NCBI RefSeq assembly: GCF_032854445.1
Contig: NC_088295.1
Location: 84,612,644-84,676,643, forward strand
Direction: 5' to 3'
Length of the DNA: 64,000 bases
Source: Liolophura sinensis
Lineage: Eukaryota > Mollusca > Polyplacophora > Chitonida > Chitonidae
The notes under the pieces are model-generated. The model ran no database searches. It was not told where the DNA came from and was given only the letters and a program-made list of their open reading frames with translations. Each line of letters opens with the position of its first letter. Position 1 is the stretch's first letter. A program made the position numbers and the translations under genes. Below, piece by piece: positions 61,201 to 64,000 of the stretch.

Positions 61201-63349
61201 ATATTATCAGTGGGATACATACAAGCTGTGAATTTCTATAATATTTTAATCATGCTTTTTGTTGTGAGCTTGTTATCTGGTAGTAATTTGTAAAACCAGT
61301 ACCTAAAGTGGGTGTTGTGCATGGAGTCTTGATTTTTGCAATCAACATACACACTGCATATTTTGCCTGACCCACATTCAACTGAGAAGTTTGTTGAGAT
61401 ATGTCAGTTTAATTGAAGTTCGAATGAACTGAGTGAGGTTTCCGAGGGATGGGTGTTGAGGTACGTGGTAATGTATTTACTGGGGCCATGTCATACCGTG
61501 CATCATTCATAACTTTTGAGCATACCTTTAGATGGGAATTCGACAATTCCTCTTTTTTTAAGACATTTATTTGTGTCTGCAACTTTGTTTTCTGAACGAA
61601 CATTGTTTATATATTTTCTGTGAAATTACCCACGCCATCCACAGCAAAACGTACTCCTCAGAGCTCGATATTCTCTCAAGGTTGTCTGGTACGTATATCA
61701 GTGGGATTGGAAGGCACTTGTATGGTAAAGTTTGAAGCCGCTTTAGCTAATTTAATGACATACATACATGAATGTACATGCATTACTAACTTTTTCTTGA
61801 AATGCCCGCGGTAATATGTTGCAAACTATCTTTTTAAAAAAAGTTTGAAGAGAGTGTACCCCCTCCCCCTCCTCATTGAGACTCAGCAGTCAGATTTATG
61901 TTATGTTCCCGCTAAAGTAGACAAGTGGTCTGTAATAAATGGAGTCTGCCTTCAAATTGACATGTGTGCTGTATCGTCATGGGTATTTATCCCACTTAAG
62001 CAAGGCAGGATTATTATTTCAATGATCAAACAGCAATCATCCATGTTCACGAGTGGGGAGGAAGACAAGCAGTTGGTAGATTCAAGACAATCATGCTAAT
62101 ATAAAGCCTAATGCAGCGAGGCATTGAATGCTTTCCTGTAAATAATGCCATAAAACCACTGACTTTAAATACTGGATAGCGTAGTTTGTAGAACACTACC
62201 CGGAAAACAGCATGGTGAGTGTTTTAGGAAGAGAAATAACAAAGATATATTTTCACTAGATTGATGTTCCAGTATCAATATTTTTATCTTTTTCTTTTAT
62301 TAAACAAGCACCTATACTTAAAAATGACATTGTGAGTTGCCTTGTACAAGCTGTCAGGAAAGGCTGGCTTTACAGGCCAGGGTAGGCCTTTACTCCGGCC
62401 TTTGGGCCAGCTGGCACGGCGATGTCACTGTGTTTCTTGGGAGACTTCTCCGCTTACTTTCAATGTGTCTCAATTAGCAAGTGTCTGTAATTATTGAGAA
62501 GGTACGTATATGTATATCTCCCGAACTACTCAACATAGAAAAACCAAACTTAATGGTAATAATATTGAACACAAACAAACTGACACACCCAGACAGACAT
62601 GGAATAAAATGTCCCCATTCTAAAGGAGCATAAGAGAACATAGTTGTATGTAGACTTACAGTAAAGCTCTGTTTCCATGTATAGAGAGGAGTGAGGCTCC
62701 CCCAGGACATCATGCGGATGTACAGGGTATCCTCCCCTTGGGGGCTGCTAACAGGCTGGTCCATGTGTAGAACACTGTGATGTACCTGGTAACCCAGCTT
62801 GTCACCAATCTTTCGATGACTGAAGGTAGTTTTGGTCTGCACAGGCCCTGAACGTTCCCCTAGGTCAGCTGGCAGCTTGTCAACAACCATGTATACTTTG
62901 AAGATGTTACCATCCAGATATGGGGAAATCAAGTTTGGGGCAAAGAATCTTTTGGCATAGTAATGCAGCATCTTCCATTTTCCTCCATACTCTGAAACAG
63001 ACCATGAGAAAAAGCCATGAGACCAAACTGATAAAAAAGGGACACGACAGCAGATGAGTACAAAACAAACTTATGTGAGGTCTGCCAGCTACCTGCAGAC
63101 AGGTTTTCGCAAGGCTTCCACCATAATGTGGGCCACCGTCGTCTAATTGAAATATTCTTGAGTACGGCATAAAAAAACAATCAAATAAATAAATATAAAT
63201 TCACCTATGGAGGCCCAGGTGGGTGCTTGCCAGATATCATTTAGCTGCCAGTACAAGGCCCCCATAGTTAAACCATAGCTGTCCACCAGCTGACTCTGCC
63301 AGCGCCTGTAATGCTCTGTCTCCCAACGAATGCTCATCGCCTGATTTAT
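58295..63349 (-). CDS. MANBA: Beta-mannosidase (MANBA), C-terminal four exons; 5' part outside the window
   Basis: Minus-strand exons 63349-63205, 62991-62660, 59136-58954 and 58537-58295 join in frame (903 nt, 300 codons plus stop). The first begins in phase 0 after an acceptor, so the N-terminal two thirds lies past 64000. Matches to animal lysosomal beta-mannosidase (GH2) include [58 protein letters not shown] at the end of the catalytic barrel, then beta-sandwich domains ending [19 protein letters not shown] and SLVDIYKY. The enzyme removes terminal beta-mannose from N-glycan remnants in the lysosome. The catalytic glutamates are expected upstream, outside the window. The intron 62992-63204 is only 213 nt and about half is a SINE. 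Confidence 0.94.
59137..62659 (-). other. MANBA intron (3.5 kb), no gene seen
   Basis: AT-rich. ORFs up to about 84 codons on the plus strand (for example 61845-62099) have no recognisable similarity. A short palindrome-rich GGCC stretch is at 62370-62420. The flanking exons are contiguous in the family alignment, so no exon is expected here. Confidence 0.5.
63085..63200 (+). mobile_element. SINE family A, 3' part, abutting a MANBA splice donor
   Basis: CCAGCTACCTGCAGACAGGT, GCTTCCACCATAATGTGGGC, CACCGTCGTCTAATTGAAAT, ATTCTTGAGTACGGCATAAA and a tail CAATCAAATAAATAAATATA. The tail stops about 2 bp from the minus-strand donor dinucleotide at 63204-63203. Confidence 0.8.
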
Positions 63350-63419
63350 CTGAAACAGGAAAATAAGAAGTTTCTAAAAAACAGATTAAAAGGCGAGACT
63401 CAAATGAGCTGGCTGAGAA

Positions 63420-63632
63420 TACCCTAATTCTTGGGACACCTGGTCTTCTCTTTGTAGCCAATATACCTGTAGATGTGTCACGGATATTTTGTTTCTTTTT
63501 ATTCACATGGTTAGTCCATTTATATGAGCAACATATTCATATCTTTACTTTTCAAAATGACTGGGAGTAAAACGTAATTCTATGCCTTCAACACTACTAC
63601 TATCTGTCCTAACAATTAGAAGAAATAGGGTA
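63420..63632. mobile_element. MITE-like element, copy 2 (about 213 bp)
   Basis: Starts TACCCTAATTCTTGGGACAC and ends TGTCCTAACAATTAGAAGAA then ATAGGGTA, so the ends are inverted repeats flanked by TA. The interior shares GGGACACCTGGTC, TAGCCAATATA and CATATTCATATCTTTACTTT-type sequence with copy 1 at 32252-32472. It lies in an upstream intron of MANBA. Confidence 0.8.
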
Positions 63633-64000
63633 AACTGTAGAAAGTTTTGCACACCTTCATTCACAGTGGATAAATCACTGATTTCATTTTCAACTTCAAG
63701 CTTGTTATGAAATTCTCAATACATTAGAAGCACCCCAAAAGCTAAAGAATAACAGTACTGGTGAATATACCAGTATACATGATGAATGTAAATGGCCAGC
63801 AATTGTATGAATGAGTGACTGACTGAATGGTGTTTAAAACTGCAAACAAGAATACTTTGATACAAAGGCCATTATTTTCACAGGTGGAAGACACCTGCAT
63901 ACCCACAATAAACCACACATTTTTGGAAAGTAACCATCAGGCTAAGAAAGCAATACAAAGAAAATAATGGAGACAGGACAAATACCCTGTCTGAGATTAC
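63633..64000 (-). other. MANBA: MANBA intron running to the window end
   Basis: No further exon recognised up to 64000. Confidence 0.4.

Noticed and set aside
62474-62659. Extension of the MANBA 62660-62991 exon into a 165-codon ORF
   Set aside because: A consensus donor (ACT|GTAAGT) at 62660/62659 and family alignment end the exon there; the remainder is intron.
63237-63506. 89-codon minus-strand ORF overlapping MANBA
   Set aside because: Another frame across the real exon 63205-63349 and the MITE at 63420.

Overview
This 64 kb window is nuclear DNA of an animal. It holds seven housekeeping-type genes, every one split by spliceosomal introns, set in AT-rich DNA full of short interspersed repeats, a MITE-like element and minisatellites. 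The proteins are bilaterian orthologues. The dominant repeat is a tRNA-derived SINE whose 3' part carries ATATTCTTGAGTACGGCG-type sequence and an (AAAT)n tail. That SINE type and the gene structures suggest a lophotrochozoan, most likely a mollusc; the species is an inference and not resolved. I see no bacterial genes, CRISPR array, rRNA or intact tRNA. Nearly all long continuous ORFs are artefacts of tandem repeats, because the real exons are 10 to 332 nt long.

Layout: (1) 1-9.7 kb, minus strand: BZW1/BZW2 (eIF5-mimic protein), 13 coding exons, complete, 429 aa. (2) 9.7-13.9 kb: intergenic, repeats only. (3) 13.9-16.4 kb, plus: SEC61G, 68 aa, three coding exons plus a probable 5'UTR exon. 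(4) 18.7-32.0 kb, plus: ATIC (bifunctional purine-synthesis enzyme), 19 exons, 591 aa, with two large minisatellites in its introns. (5) 34.7-36.9 kb, plus: GATAD1, 4 exons, 273 aa. (6) 37.8-44.6 kb, minus: SLC25A39/SLC25A40 (mitochondrial glutathione carrier family), 9 exons, 350 aa. (7) 45.3-56.9 kb, plus: TSPAN13/TSPAN31-type tetraspanin, 5 exons, with a second alternative terminal exon. (8) 58.3 kb to beyond the window end, minus: beta-mannosidase (MANBA), C-terminal four exons only. All junctions were assembled by hand; they are in frame and use GT-AG introns, except one GC-AG intron in ATIC.

The genes do not form a pathway: they cover translation initiation control, ER protein translocation, purine synthesis, chromatin, mitochondrial transport, a membrane scaffold and lysosomal glycan breakdown. 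Some arrangement is notable. SLC25A39/40 and the tetraspanin are head to head across about 690 bp. GATAD1 and SLC25A39/40 are tail to tail, with poly(A) signals about 35 bp apart. BZW with a TSPAN13-type gene recalls human 7p21, which suggests old linkage.

I found no wholly new multi-gene system. The observations I rate highest are the duplicated terminal exon of the tetraspanin, SINE copies that touch functional splice sites (ATIC exon 12 acceptor and a MANBA donor), the 30-bp minisatellite with 360-bp higher-order periodicity, repeat-made decoy 3' splice sites before ATIC exon 16, and a promoter-like cluster inside a BZW intron.
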